A DNA stretch of 19,230 bases from the NCBI GenBank assembly GCA_934636045.1, contig CAKTZP010000026.1, positions 1 through 19,230 of the forward strand, read 5' to 3'. How positions within the stretch are numbered: position 1 is the first letter of the stretch; each line of letters starts with the position of its first letter. This DNA is from an uncultured Oscillospiraceae bacterium (lineage in GTDB: Bacteria > Bacillota > Clostridia > Oscillospirales > Oscillospiraceae). Of the stretch, positions 5,402 through 11,376 are shown piece by piece. Made by a program: the position numbers and the translations under genes. A model generated the notes under the pieces. That model made no database searches. It was not told the DNA's origin and worked only from the letters and a program-made list of their open reading frames with translations.

Positions 5402-5477
5402 TTCAAGTCCGGGCAACACCAAAATTAGGCCGACCCATTGGGTCGGCCTAATTTTGGTGCCGCTGACCGGACTTGAA
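5402..5477. repeat. Long inverted repeat spanning the tRNA-Leu(UAA) 3' end and terminator
   Basis: Inner arms of 19 bp (5418-5436 and 5440-5458, ACCAAAATTAGGCCGACCC) close on the 3-nt loop ATT. Outer arms TTCAAGTCCGG (5402-5412) and CCGGACTTGAA (5467-5477) match again beyond an asymmetric bulge of 5 versus 8 bases. The right side is the T-arm and ACCA end of the intact minus-strand tRNA. The left side therefore carries an inverted, shortened copy of the same tRNA end. Confidence 0.85.
5421..5455 (-). terminator. Terminator of tRNA-Leu(UAA)
   Basis: The minus strand reads AAAATTAGGCCGACCC, loop AAT, GGGTCGGCCTAATTTT. The 16-bp perfect stem ends in a T-run and starts within the CCA end, so the mature 3' end is released by processing at or just inside the hairpin. 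Confidence 0.85.
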
Positions 5478-5541
5478 CCGGTACGCCTTTTACAGCGAGG
5501 GATTTTAAGTCCCTTGTGTCTACCTATTCCACCACAGCGGC
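5455..5541 (-). tRNA. tRNA-Leu (anticodon UAA)
   Basis: On the minus strand GCCGCTG pairs with CAGCGGC, followed by A-CCA (5458-5455), so CCA is encoded. GGTAGA lies in the D-loop, AGGGA-CTTAAAA-TCCCT gives anticodon UAA, a long variable arm follows, and the T-arm is CCGGTTCAAGTCCGG. It is a class II leucine tRNA reading UUA and UUG. It has its own promoter and terminator. Confidence 0.96.
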
Positions 5542-5554
5542 GTGGTCATTCTGC

Positions 5555-5583
5555 ATTTTATCATTTCCTTGCGCTTGCGTCAA
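5555..5583 (-). promoter_or_regulatory. Promoter of tRNA-Leu(UAA)
   Basis: On the minus strand TTGACG (5583-5578), 17 bp, TAAAAT (5560-5555). The tRNA starts 13 bp after the -10 box. Confidence 0.85.
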
Positions 5584-5637
5584 GTGCATCGTTGGATTTC
5601 GGCCTTGTTTTTTCCGCCGGGGCGGGGAATTTTGCGC

Positions 5638-5666
5638 TTGCATAACAGCGGCACATCCTGTATAAT
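5638..5666 (+). promoter_or_regulatory. Promoter of tdk
   Basis: TTGCAT (5638-5643), a 17-bp spacer and a perfect TATAAT (5661-5666). The leader to the tdk start is about 27 nt. Confidence 0.85.
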
Positions 5667-5699
5667 GAACTTGTTATAAAGAACCCGGAGGAACTTGCC

Positions 5700-6284
5700 A
5701 TGGCGAAGCTTTATTTTAAATACGGCTCGATGGGGTCGTCCAAGACGGCACAGGCGCTGATTACAAAGTATAATTACGAGGAAAACGGCATGCGCGTGTG
5801 GCTCATCAAGCCCGCGGCGGACAACCGCGACGGCGCGATCATTCTCAAAAGCCGCGTCGGCCTGCAGGCTCCGGCGGAGGTCGTCGCTCCCTCGGCGGAC
5901 ATCTGCGCCATGTTTGAAGAGCGCGACGAGCCGGACGTCATCATCGTCGACGAGTGCCAGTTCATGAGCGCAGAGCAGATCGATCAGCTGCGCGATATTG
6001 TCGACACGAAGAGCATTCCGGTCATCTGCTTCGGCCTGCGGACGGACTTTCAAAGCAAGCTCTTCCCCGGCAGCCACCGCCTGTTTGAGGTGGCCGACAC
6101 GATCTCTGAGATCAAATCCATCTGCGACTGCGGCGCAAAGGCGACGACCAATGCCCGCATCGACAGCGAGGGCTACATCGTCACAGAGGGCGCGCAGCTC
6201 TTTATCGGCGGCAACGACAGCTATGTTGCCATGTGCCACAAGTGCTGGATCCGTAACATTCGTGAGCACCGCAAGGTGAAATAA
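5700..6284 (+). CDS. tdk: Thymidine kinase (194 aa)
   Basis: A type II thymidine kinase: ATP plus (deoxy)thymidine gives dTMP in the pyrimidine salvage pathway, in the cytoplasm. The P-loop GSMGSSKT is at 9-16, the Walker B/catalytic region DECQF at 84-88 with E85 as the expected base, and GLRTDF at 112-117. A structural zinc site is formed by C142-x-C144 and C179-x2-C182, and the substrate-binding lasso lies between them. Length is normal. The ATG at 5700 has GGAGG 7 nt upstream. It is the first gene of the nucleoside cluster with a clear promoter; a hairpin without a strong T-run follows and may let transcription through to deoD. Confidence 0.97.
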   Translation: MAKLYFKYGSMGSSKTAQALITKYNYEENGMRVWLIKPAADNRDGAIILKSRVGLQAPAEVVAPSADICAMFEERDEPDVIIVDECQFMSAEQIDQLRDIVDTKSIPVICFGLRTDFQSKLFPGSHRLFEVADTISEIKSICDCGAKATTNARIDSEGYIVTEGAQLFIGGNDSYVAMCHKCWIRNIREHRKVK

Positions 6285-6285
6285 C

Positions 6286-6310
6286 GAGACTCCGCCTGCC
6301 GCGGAGTCTC
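6286..6310 (+). terminator. Hairpin between tdk and deoD, weak terminator
   Basis: GAGACTCCGC and GCGGAGTCTC form a perfect 10-bp stem with loop CTGCC, starting one base after the tdk stop. The first T-run comes 8 bases later (CGGCGCCTTTTCC), so termination may be partial. Confidence 0.5.
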
Positions 6311-6356
6311 CGGCGCCTTTTCCATATATTTATTAGTATTTGAAAGGAGCGACCCC

Positions 6357-7097
6357 ATGAATTACCCGACCCCCCACATTCTGGCAACGCCGGAGGACTT
6401 CGGCCAGACCGTTTTGATGCCCGGCGACCCCCTGCGCTCGCAGTACATTGCGCAGAATTTCCTGGAAAACGCAAAGCTCGTCAACAACGTCCGCGGCGTG
6501 CAGGGCTACACCGGCTACTACAAGGGCGTCAAGGTCTCCGTCATGGCCTCCGGCATGGGCATGCCGTCCATCGGCATCTATTCCTACGAGCTGTTCAACG
6601 CCTTCGGCGTGCGGAACATTATGCGCATCGGCTCGGCCGGCTCGATGGATCCTGATGTTAAGGTGCGCGACATCGTGATCGCGCAGGGCGCGTGCACAAA
6701 CTCCGATTTTGCGCATCAGTACCACCTCGACGGCACGTTTGCGCCGATCGCGTCGTTTGATATGCTGCGCAAGTCGGTCGAGGCCTGCGAGGAGATCGGC
6801 GCGACGTATCATGTCGGCAACATCCTGTCCTCCGACAATTTCTACGGCGACGACGAGGGCGTGCCGGAGGCGCTGAATCCCGGCTACTGCTGGCGGAAGA
6901 TGGGCGTTATGGCCACCGAGATGGAGGCCGCCGCGCTGTATATGACCGCCGCCCGCTGGAAGAAGAACGCCCTGTGCATCTGCACGATCTCCGACCATAT
7001 CCTCACCGGTGAGGCGCTGCCGCCGGAGGAGCGCCAGACCTCCTTCCGCGAGATGATGCAGGTCGCGCTCGAAACGGCGGTCAAAATCGAAAAATAA
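6357..7097 (+). CDS. deoD: Purine-nucleoside phosphorylase, DeoD type (246 aa)
   Basis: Catalyses the phosphorolysis of purine (deoxy)nucleosides to the free base and (deoxy)ribose 1-phosphate. The hexameric PNP-I signatures are all visible: MPGDPLR (21-27; G23 and R27 bind phosphate), RIGSAGSM (90-97, R90 phosphate), SSDNFYG (158-164), the EMEAAALY nucleoside site (188-195) and SDH with D213 as the expected general acid. Length matches the family. The ATG has AAAGGAG upstream. The product feeds DeoB, which is the next gene, so the two form a nucleoside catabolism pair. No clear promoter is seen directly upstream, so it may share the tdk transcript. Confidence 0.97.
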   Translation: MNYPTPHILATPEDFGQTVLMPGDPLRSQYIAQNFLENAKLVNNVRGVQGYTGYYKGVKVSVMASGMGMPSIGIYSYELFNAFGVRNIMRIGSAGSMDPDVKVRDIVIAQGACTNSDFAHQYHLDGTFAPIASFDMLRKSVEACEEIGATYHVGNILSSDNFYGDDEGVPEALNPGYCWRKMGVMATEMEAAALYMTAARWKKNALCICTISDHILTGEALPPEERQTSFREMMQVALETAVKIEK

Positions 7098-7150
7098 ATC
7101 CCAAGGGCGGCGGAGGCCACCCTTTCAGCCTGCCCTAAAATGTCCGATTT

Positions 7151-7276
7151 TGTCATTGCGAGGCCCTGAAAGGGCCGTGGCAATCTCGCAGAATTGTTTT
7201 GATTCTCAGCTGGATTTCGGCGAATTCGGAACTGCCTGCACGAGATTGCCACGTCGCTTCGCTCCTCGCAATGACA
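7151..7276 (-). repeat. Full-length hairpin element core, inverted copy
   Basis: This 126-bp unit is bounded by TGTCATTGCGAGG (7151-7163) and CCTCGCAATGACA (7264-7276). It is the reverse of the core at 5170-5295: its GAGATTGCC...CTCCTC half (26 bases) is the exact complement of that copy's left half. The GGCCCT/AGGGCC inner hairpin is also kept. The outer TGTCAAAAAA ends are missing. It lies in the deoD-deoB spacer and would be transcribed with them. Confidence 0.85.
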
Positions 7277-7301
7277 CGTTGGATAGCTTTTTCGGCATAC
7301 T

Positions 7302-7325
7302 CAAGGGCGGCGCCTGCCGCCCTTG
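7302..7325 (+). other. GC hairpin upstream of deoB
   Basis: CAAGGGCGGC and GCCGCCCTTG form a 10-bp stem with loop GCCT, followed by CGTTTCCC. The tail is poor for termination. It could adjust the deoB level or protect a processed mRNA end. Confidence 0.5.
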
Positions 7326-7362
7326 CGTTTCCCAAATTTATACAAAGGAGCAATGAACCCTA

Positions 7363-8529
7363 ATGAAACGCGTATTCCTGTTTGTCCTCGATTCCTGCGG
7401 CTGCGGCGAGATGCCTGACGCCGCGCGCTTTGGCGACGTGAACGTCAACACGCTGCGCAGCTGTGCAACGTCTGACAAGCTGCATATTCCCAACATGGTC
7501 GCCTACGGCCTCGGCAACATCGACACCGTCGATTTCCTCGGCCATGCCGACGCGCCGAAGGGCGCCTTTGCCCGCCTCAAGGAGGCCTCGATGGGCAAGG
7601 ACACCACCATCGGCCACTGGGAAATTGCCGGCATCGTCTCGCCGAACCCGCTGCCCACGTATCCCAACGGCTTCCCCGAGGAGGTGCTGAAGCCCTTCCG
7701 CGAGGCCACCGGCCGCGGCGTTCTGGCCAACGCTCCGTGGTCAGGCACCGAGGTCATCAACAAGTACGGTGCCGAGCACATGCGCACGGGCGACCTGATC
7801 GTCTACACCTCCGCTGACTCCGTGTTCCAGATTGCGGCGCATGAGGACATCGTTCCGCCCGAGCAGCTGTATGAATACTGCCGCATCGCGCGCAAGCTTC
7901 TGACCGGTAAGCACGGTGTCGGCCGCGTCATTGCCCGCCCGTTCATCGGCAATCCCACGGACGGCTTTACCCGCACGGCCAACCGCCACGACTTCTCCCT
8001 CGAGCCGCCCGCCGAGACCGTCCTCGACGCCATCAAGAACGCCGGGCAGGACGTCCTTGCCGTCGGCAAGATCCACGATATCTTTGCCGGCGAGGGCATG
8101 ACGGAATTCGTCTACACCAAGGGTAACACCGACGGCCTGAACAAGACCCTCGACTATGCCGCGCGCGATTTCCACGGCCTGTGCTTCATCAATCTTGTCG
8201 ATTTCGACATGCTCTACGGCCACCGCCGCAACATCGACGGCTACGCCGCCGCGCTGACGGAGTTTGACGGCTTCTTCGGCAAGTTCGTCGAGAGCCTCGG
8301 CGAGGACGACATCGTCATGGTCACCGCCGACCACGGCTGCGACCCGGCCTATACCGCCACGACCGACCACACCCGCGAGTACGTGCCGCTGCTGATCGCC
8401 GGCAAGCGCGTCAAGCCGACCAATCTCGGCACGCGTATGAGCTTTGCCGACATCGCCGCCACCGTCGCCGAGCTGCTGAGCGTCGACTATAAGACCCCCG
8501 GCAAGAGCTTCGCGGGCGAGATTCTGTAA
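7363..8529 (+). CDS. deoB: Phosphopentomutase (388 aa)
   Basis: Interconverts (deoxy)ribose 1-phosphate and 5-phosphate, linking nucleoside breakdown to the pentose phosphate pathway. It is an alkaline-phosphatase superfamily enzyme using Mn2+: metal-site D10 in VLDSCGCGE, the phospho-acceptor threonine in KDTTIGHWE (79-87), a cap domain in the middle, and the second metal cluster in TADHGCDP (D323, H324) and TDHTREY. Length is as expected. The family start is the ATG at 7363, but its SD (AAAGGAG) lies 12 nt away, and an out-of-frame ATG at 7353 sits only 2 nt after that SD. The gene follows deoD after a 265-bp spacer filled by a hairpin element. Confidence 0.97.
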   Translation: MKRVFLFVLDSCGCGEMPDAARFGDVNVNTLRSCATSDKLHIPNMVAYGLGNIDTVDFLGHADAPKGAFARLKEASMGKDTTIGHWEIAGIVSPNPLPTYPNGFPEEVLKPFREATGRGVLANAPWSGTEVINKYGAEHMRTGDLIVYTSADSVFQIAAHEDIVPPEQLYEYCRIARKLLTGKHGVGRVIARPFIGNPTDGFTRTANRHDFSLEPPAETVLDAIKNAGQDVLAVGKIHDIFAGEGMTEFVYTKGNTDGLNKTLDYAARDFHGLCFINLVDFDMLYGHRRNIDGYAAALTEFDGFFGKFVESLGEDDIVMVTADHGCDPAYTATTDHTREYVPLLIAGKRVKPTNLGTRMSFADIAATVAELLSVDYKTPGKSFAGEIL

Positions 8530-8554
8530 GGATTTAACCGAAAGCTCCCAAATT

Positions 8555-8592
8555 TGTCATTGCGAGACTTGCGCAGCAAGTCGTGGCAATCC
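8555..8592 (+). repeat. Hairpin element, single half
   Basis: TGTCATTGCGAGACTTGCG and GTGGCAATCC frame a small hairpin (ACTTGC-GCA-GCAAGT). It corresponds to one half of the 126-bp element and lies between deoB and cdd. Confidence 0.75.
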
Positions 8593-8646
8593 GCCCCCAA
8601 TCCCAGCATAGCATTCCAAATAACAATCATATCAGGAGGAAACACC

Positions 8647-9063
8647 ATGGAACCCTTAAAGCTGATCGAGCTGGCCGTGGAGGCCAGAGAGCGCGCCTAT
8701 GCCCCGTATTCCAACTTCACCGTCGGCGCCGCCCTGCTGACCAAGGCGGGCAAGGTCTACCAAGGCTGCAACATTGAAAACGCCTCCTACGGCCTGACCG
8801 TCTGCGCCGAGCGCAACGCGTTTTTCAAGGCCGTCTACGAGGGCGAGCGGGAGTTTGAAGCGCTTGCCGTCATCGGCGGCCCCGCAGGCGAAAAGATGCT
8901 GACGTCCTGCGCCGGCCCCTGCGGCGCGTGCCGGCAGGTCATCGCCGAGTTCTGTGAGGCGGATTTTAAAATCTACCTTGCCAAGGGCGACGGAGAATAT
9001 TTGGAGACTTCTTTGAGTGAATTGCTGCCTTTAACCTTTACTAAGGGCAGTTTGGGTGTGTAA
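8647..9063 (+). CDS. cdd: Cytidine deaminase (138 aa)
   Basis: Converts cytidine and deoxycytidine to uridine and deoxyuridine in pyrimidine salvage. The zinc site is complete: CAERNA with C53 as ligand and E55 as proton shuttle, and PCGACRQ with C92 and C95. YAPYSNFTVGAAL (18-30) and GCNIENASYGLTVCAE are the usual substrate-binding motifs of the tetrameric, three-cysteine class. The ATG at 8647 has AGGAGG 7 nt upstream; the open frame extends to 8554 but that part is repeat DNA without an SD. It follows deoB by 117 bases and precedes the lipoprotein gene, so it is probably part of the same salvage unit. Confidence 0.97.
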   Translation: MEPLKLIELAVEARERAYAPYSNFTVGAALLTKAGKVYQGCNIENASYGLTVCAERNAFFKAVYEGEREFEALAVIGGPAGEKMLTSCAGPCGACRQVIAEFCEADFKIYLAKGDGEYLETSLSELLPLTFTKGSLGV

Positions 9064-9097
9064 TTTTAGGCACTTTTCACAAATTTTCCCGAACATC

Positions 9098-9126
9098 TTG
9101 ATTTTTCCTTCCGTTTATGCAAGAAT
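9098..9126 (+). promoter_or_regulatory. Possible promoter of the lipoprotein gene
   Basis: TTGATT (9098-9103), 17 bp, AAGAAT (9121-9126). The -10 matches at only 4 of 6 positions, so this is tentative. A separate promoter is plausible because the gene seems adapted for higher expression than its neighbours. Confidence 0.35.
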
Positions 9127-9169
9127 GTATTCAGCGGACTACCGCTACAAAAAATTTGGAGGTAAGAAA

Positions 9170-10411
9170 ATGAAGAAACTGTTAGCACTTCTGCTCGCGG
9201 TTGCCATGGTCGCCTGCCTGTTCGCCGGCTGCAAGGACAACACCGAGAAGACCGAAGCTCCGACTGACAAAGCTACGGATGCTCCCACCGATGAGCCCGC
9301 TCCCACCGACGAGCCCGCTCCCACCGAGGACAACGGCGTTGACTATTCCGCATGGCGCGTTGCAATGATCACCGACTACGGCGATATCACCGACCAGTCC
9401 TTCAACCAGACCACCTATGAAGCTGGTAAGGCATGGTGCGATGCGCGCGGCGTCGACTTCACCTACTACAAGCCGACCGGCGACTCCACCGCCGAGCGTG
9501 TTGCCATGATCGACGCAGCCGTCGCTGATGGCTACAACGTCCTCCTGCTCCCGGGCTATGCGTTCGCCGCCGCGATCGTTGAGACCGTTGAGCTCTATCC
9601 CGAGGTCACCTACATCGCCCTGGACGTCTCCGAGTTTGACCTGCAGGATGCGCACGGCACCTCCGACGACTTCTCTTGGGTCTATCCGTCCAACCTGTTC
9701 TCCGCTGTTTACCAGGAAGAGATCGCTGGCTACATGGCCGGCTACGCTACCGTGAAGCTCGGCTACACCAAGCTCGGCTACCTCGGCGGCATGGCGGTTC
9801 CCGCTGTTATGCGCTACGGCTACGGCTTCCTGCAGGGCGCGAACGCTGCTGCGGTCGAGCTGGGCATTGAGAAGGACGTCTCCGTTGAGTACGTCTACGG
9901 CAACCAGTTCTACGGCGATGCGGACATCACCGCTTATGTTGACACCATGTACGCTGGCGGCGTTGAGTGCATCTTCGCTTGCGGCGGCGGCATCTTCACC
10001 TCTGCTGGCGAAGCTGCTGCGAAGGTCGAGGGCGCGAAGGTCGTCGGCGTTGACGTCGATCAGGCTCCGATCATCGACGGCATGTTCGGTGTTGACGGCA
10101 TGACCGTCACCTCCGCGATGAAGGGTCTTGCTCCCACCGTCGTCACCCTGCTGACTGCTCTGATCGAAGAGAACAACTGGGCTGAGTACTCCGGCAAGGT
10201 TGTCACTCTGGGTCTCGTCTCCGGCACCAACCCCGAAGAGAACTACGTCCAGATCGCTCCGTCTACCCAGTACGAAGACGGCAAGTTCACCGAGGACGAC
10301 TACCATCAGCTGGTTGCTGACATCTTCGACGGCAAGATCGTTGTCTCCAACGCGACCGACGTCGAGCCCGAAGTTGCCATCACCGTCAACTACCTCGGCA
10401 ACATCAAGTAA
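9170..10411 (+). CDS. BMP-family nucleoside-binding lipoprotein (413 aa)
   Basis: A membrane-anchored substrate-binding protein of the BMP/PnrA/Med family, which captures nucleosides for an ABC importer. The signal peptide MKKLLALLLAVAMVACLFAGC ends in the lipobox LFAGC, with C21 expected to carry the lipid. A Thr/Pro/Glu/Asp linker follows (about 22-55) with the tandem units DEPAPT-DEPAPT. The binding domain opens with VAMITDYGDITDQSFNQ, the family's G-x-D-x-SFNQ signature, and continues with LLPGYAF, YIALDVSEF, GYLGGMAVPAV and VVGVDVDQAP. The start is set by GGAGG 7 nt upstream. It follows tdk-deoD-deoB-cdd, which supports a nucleoside substrate. No ATPase or permease gene follows, which is unusual; the partners must lie elsewhere. 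Frequent GCT, GTT and GAA codons differ from the neighbours and suggest strong expression. Confidence 0.93.
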   Translation: MKKLLALLLAVAMVACLFAGCKDNTEKTEAPTDKATDAPTDEPAPTDEPAPTEDNGVDYSAWRVAMITDYGDITDQSFNQTTYEAGKAWCDARGVDFTYYKPTGDSTAERVAMIDAAVADGYNVLLLPGYAFAAAIVETVELYPEVTYIALDVSEFDLQDAHGTSDDFSWVYPSNLFSAVYQEEIAGYMAGYATVKLGYTKLGYLGGMAVPAVMRYGYGFLQGANAAAVELGIEKDVSVEYVYGNQFYGDADITAYVDTMYAGGVECIFACGGGIFTSAGEAAAKVEGAKVVGVDVDQAPIIDGMFGVDGMTVTSAMKGLAPTVVTLLTALIEENNWAEYSGKVVTLGLVSGTNPEENYVQIAPSTQYEDGKFTEDDYHQLVADIFDGKIVVSNATDVEPEVAITVNYLGNIK

Positions 10412-10430
10412 TTTACCCCTTACAACCAAA

Positions 10431-10454
10431 GGACGGGCGCAAGCCCGTCCTTTT
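10431..10454 (+). terminator. Terminator of the lipoprotein gene
   Basis: GGACGGGC, loop GCAA, GCCCGTCC, then TTTTC. It begins 19 bases after the stop codon and closes the nucleoside cluster. Confidence 0.95.
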
Positions 10455-10471
10455 CTATTTGCGCCATGTCA

Positions 10472-10828
10472 AAACACGCGCTGCGGCGGGGAGGAGAACG
10501 GATTGCCACGGCCGCAGGGCGGCCGACCGGCAAGCGGAGTGACCGCATCCGTAAGGCGGCAAAGCCGCTAACGGCTGCGACATCGCAATGACACGGAGGG
10601 GCGCTGTTGCTGCAGCGCGGGGACGGGACGTCGAGGACGCCGTCCCCCTACAGGTCGAGGTCGAAGGCGTGTACGCCTTGTAGGGGGCGGCGTCGTTAGC
10701 GCAGCCGTTGGCGGCTCTGCCGCCTTACGGATGCGGCATACCCCCTGCGGGTGCGACGCCCTGCTGCTGGCACTCTCGGTTCTGCGCCCGGAATTCGCGA
10801 CGCGATGAGGGCATCGCGCCCTACGCAA
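10472..10828. repeat. 357-bp duplicated sequence, copy 1
   Basis: By eye the sequence from AAACACGCGCTGCGG to CCCTACGCAA is the same as 10922-11278, with five single-base differences near the end (10762, 10764, 10767, 10785, 10800). It is a mosaic of small palindromes: a degenerate hairpin element (GGATTGCCACGG to TCGCAATGACAC, 10499-10593), GCGCTG...CAGCGC, and CCCCCTACA...TGTAGGGGGC-like arms. No gene is visible. Confidence 0.95.
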
Positions 10829-10921
10829 GATTTCGGATTGAGCGCAATATCTTCCCCCCCGCGTAGGGCGGGCTGCCCTCAGCCCGCCGCTGGAACGTCA
10901 ATCATCCTGCAAACCACCCCG
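10829..10921. other. 93-bp spacer between the two duplicated copies
   Basis: Unique sequence containing GGCGGGCTG-CC-CTCAGCCCGCC, a short hairpin of a type common in intergenic repeats of this bacterial group (by recall). No coding signal is seen. In all, 10412-11376 contains no credible gene. Confidence 0.6.
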
Positions 10922-11278
10922 AAACACGCGCTGCGGCGGGGAGGAGAACGGATTGCCACGGCCGCAGGGCGGCCGACCGGCAAGCGGAGTGACCGCATCC
11001 GTAAGGCGGCAAAGCCGCTAACGGCTGCGACATCGCAATGACACGGAGGGGCGCTGTTGCTGCAGCGCGGGGACGGGACGTCGAGGACGCCGTCCCCCTA
11101 CAGGTCGAGGTCGAAGGCGTGTACGCCTTGTAGGGGGCGGCGTCGTTAGCGCAGCCGTTGGCGGCTCTGCCGCCTTACGGATGCGGCATACCCCCTGCGG
11201 GTGCGACGCCCCGTTGTTGGCACTCTCGGTTCTGTGCCCGGAATTCGCGGCGCGATGAGGGCATCGCGCCCTACGCAA
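10922..11278. repeat. 357-bp duplicated sequence, copy 2
   Basis: Partner of 10472-10828, offset by exactly 450 bp and in the same orientation. Similarity ends at 11278; the next 53 bases are unique and lead into the terminator of the GH13 gene. The high identity over a non-coding region indicates a recent duplication. Confidence 0.95.
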
Positions 11279-11331
11279 AGACCAACTTTTCGTGCAACAA
11301 CTGTCCTCGTGCATGAATTATGGGAACCTAC

Positions 11332-11366
11332 AAAAAGCCCGGGCACCGATTATTGCGGTGCCCGGG
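11332..11366 (-). terminator. Terminator of the GH13 gene
   Basis: On the minus strand CCCGGGCACCG, loop CAATAAT, CGGTGCCCGGG, then CTTTTTG. The stem is 11 bp and perfect, and starts 10 bases after the stop codon. Confidence 0.95.
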
Positions 11367-11376
11367 TAAATGATTT

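Larger units (their letters stand above)
4851..5417. other. Gene-free repeat-rich stretch between the two tRNA-Leu genes
   Basis: I find no credible gene here. It holds one truncated hairpin element (4930-5035), a tRNA-Leu terminator/3'-end remnant (5037-5092), twin 26-bp hairpin repeats (5121-5146 and 5321-5346), a full hairpin element between them, and the start of an inverted copy of the tRNA-Leu 3' end (5402-5420). Open frames across it are translations of the repeats. The first 75 bases (4855-4930) show nothing specific. Confidence 0.8.

Noticed and set aside
7741..8370. 209-codon minus-strand frame within deoB
   Set aside because: A shadow of deoB, with a composition typical of reversed GC-rich codons and no signals.
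8554..8646. N-terminal extension of cytidine deaminase from an upstream ATG
   Set aside because: The extension is translated hairpin-element DNA. A clear AGGAGG precedes the ATG at 8647, where the family normally begins.
9064..9169. Possible purine riboswitch before the nucleoside lipoprotein gene
   Set aside because: The 106-base spacer is T-rich, with only a tiny hairpin (GCGG-ACTA-CCGC). I see neither the paired P1 arms nor the conserved loop bases of a purine aptamer.
10472..11278. Possible CRISPR or tandem array
   Set aside because: There are only two copies, 357 bp long, with one 93-bp spacer. No short regular repeats and no cas genes are present.
10568..11346. Minus-strand frames rich in Arg, Pro and Ala (10568-10828, 11018-11314, 11146-11346)
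   Set aside because: They are translations of the duplicated 357-bp palindrome mosaic; the first two repeat each other because the DNA does. No SD or family signature is present.
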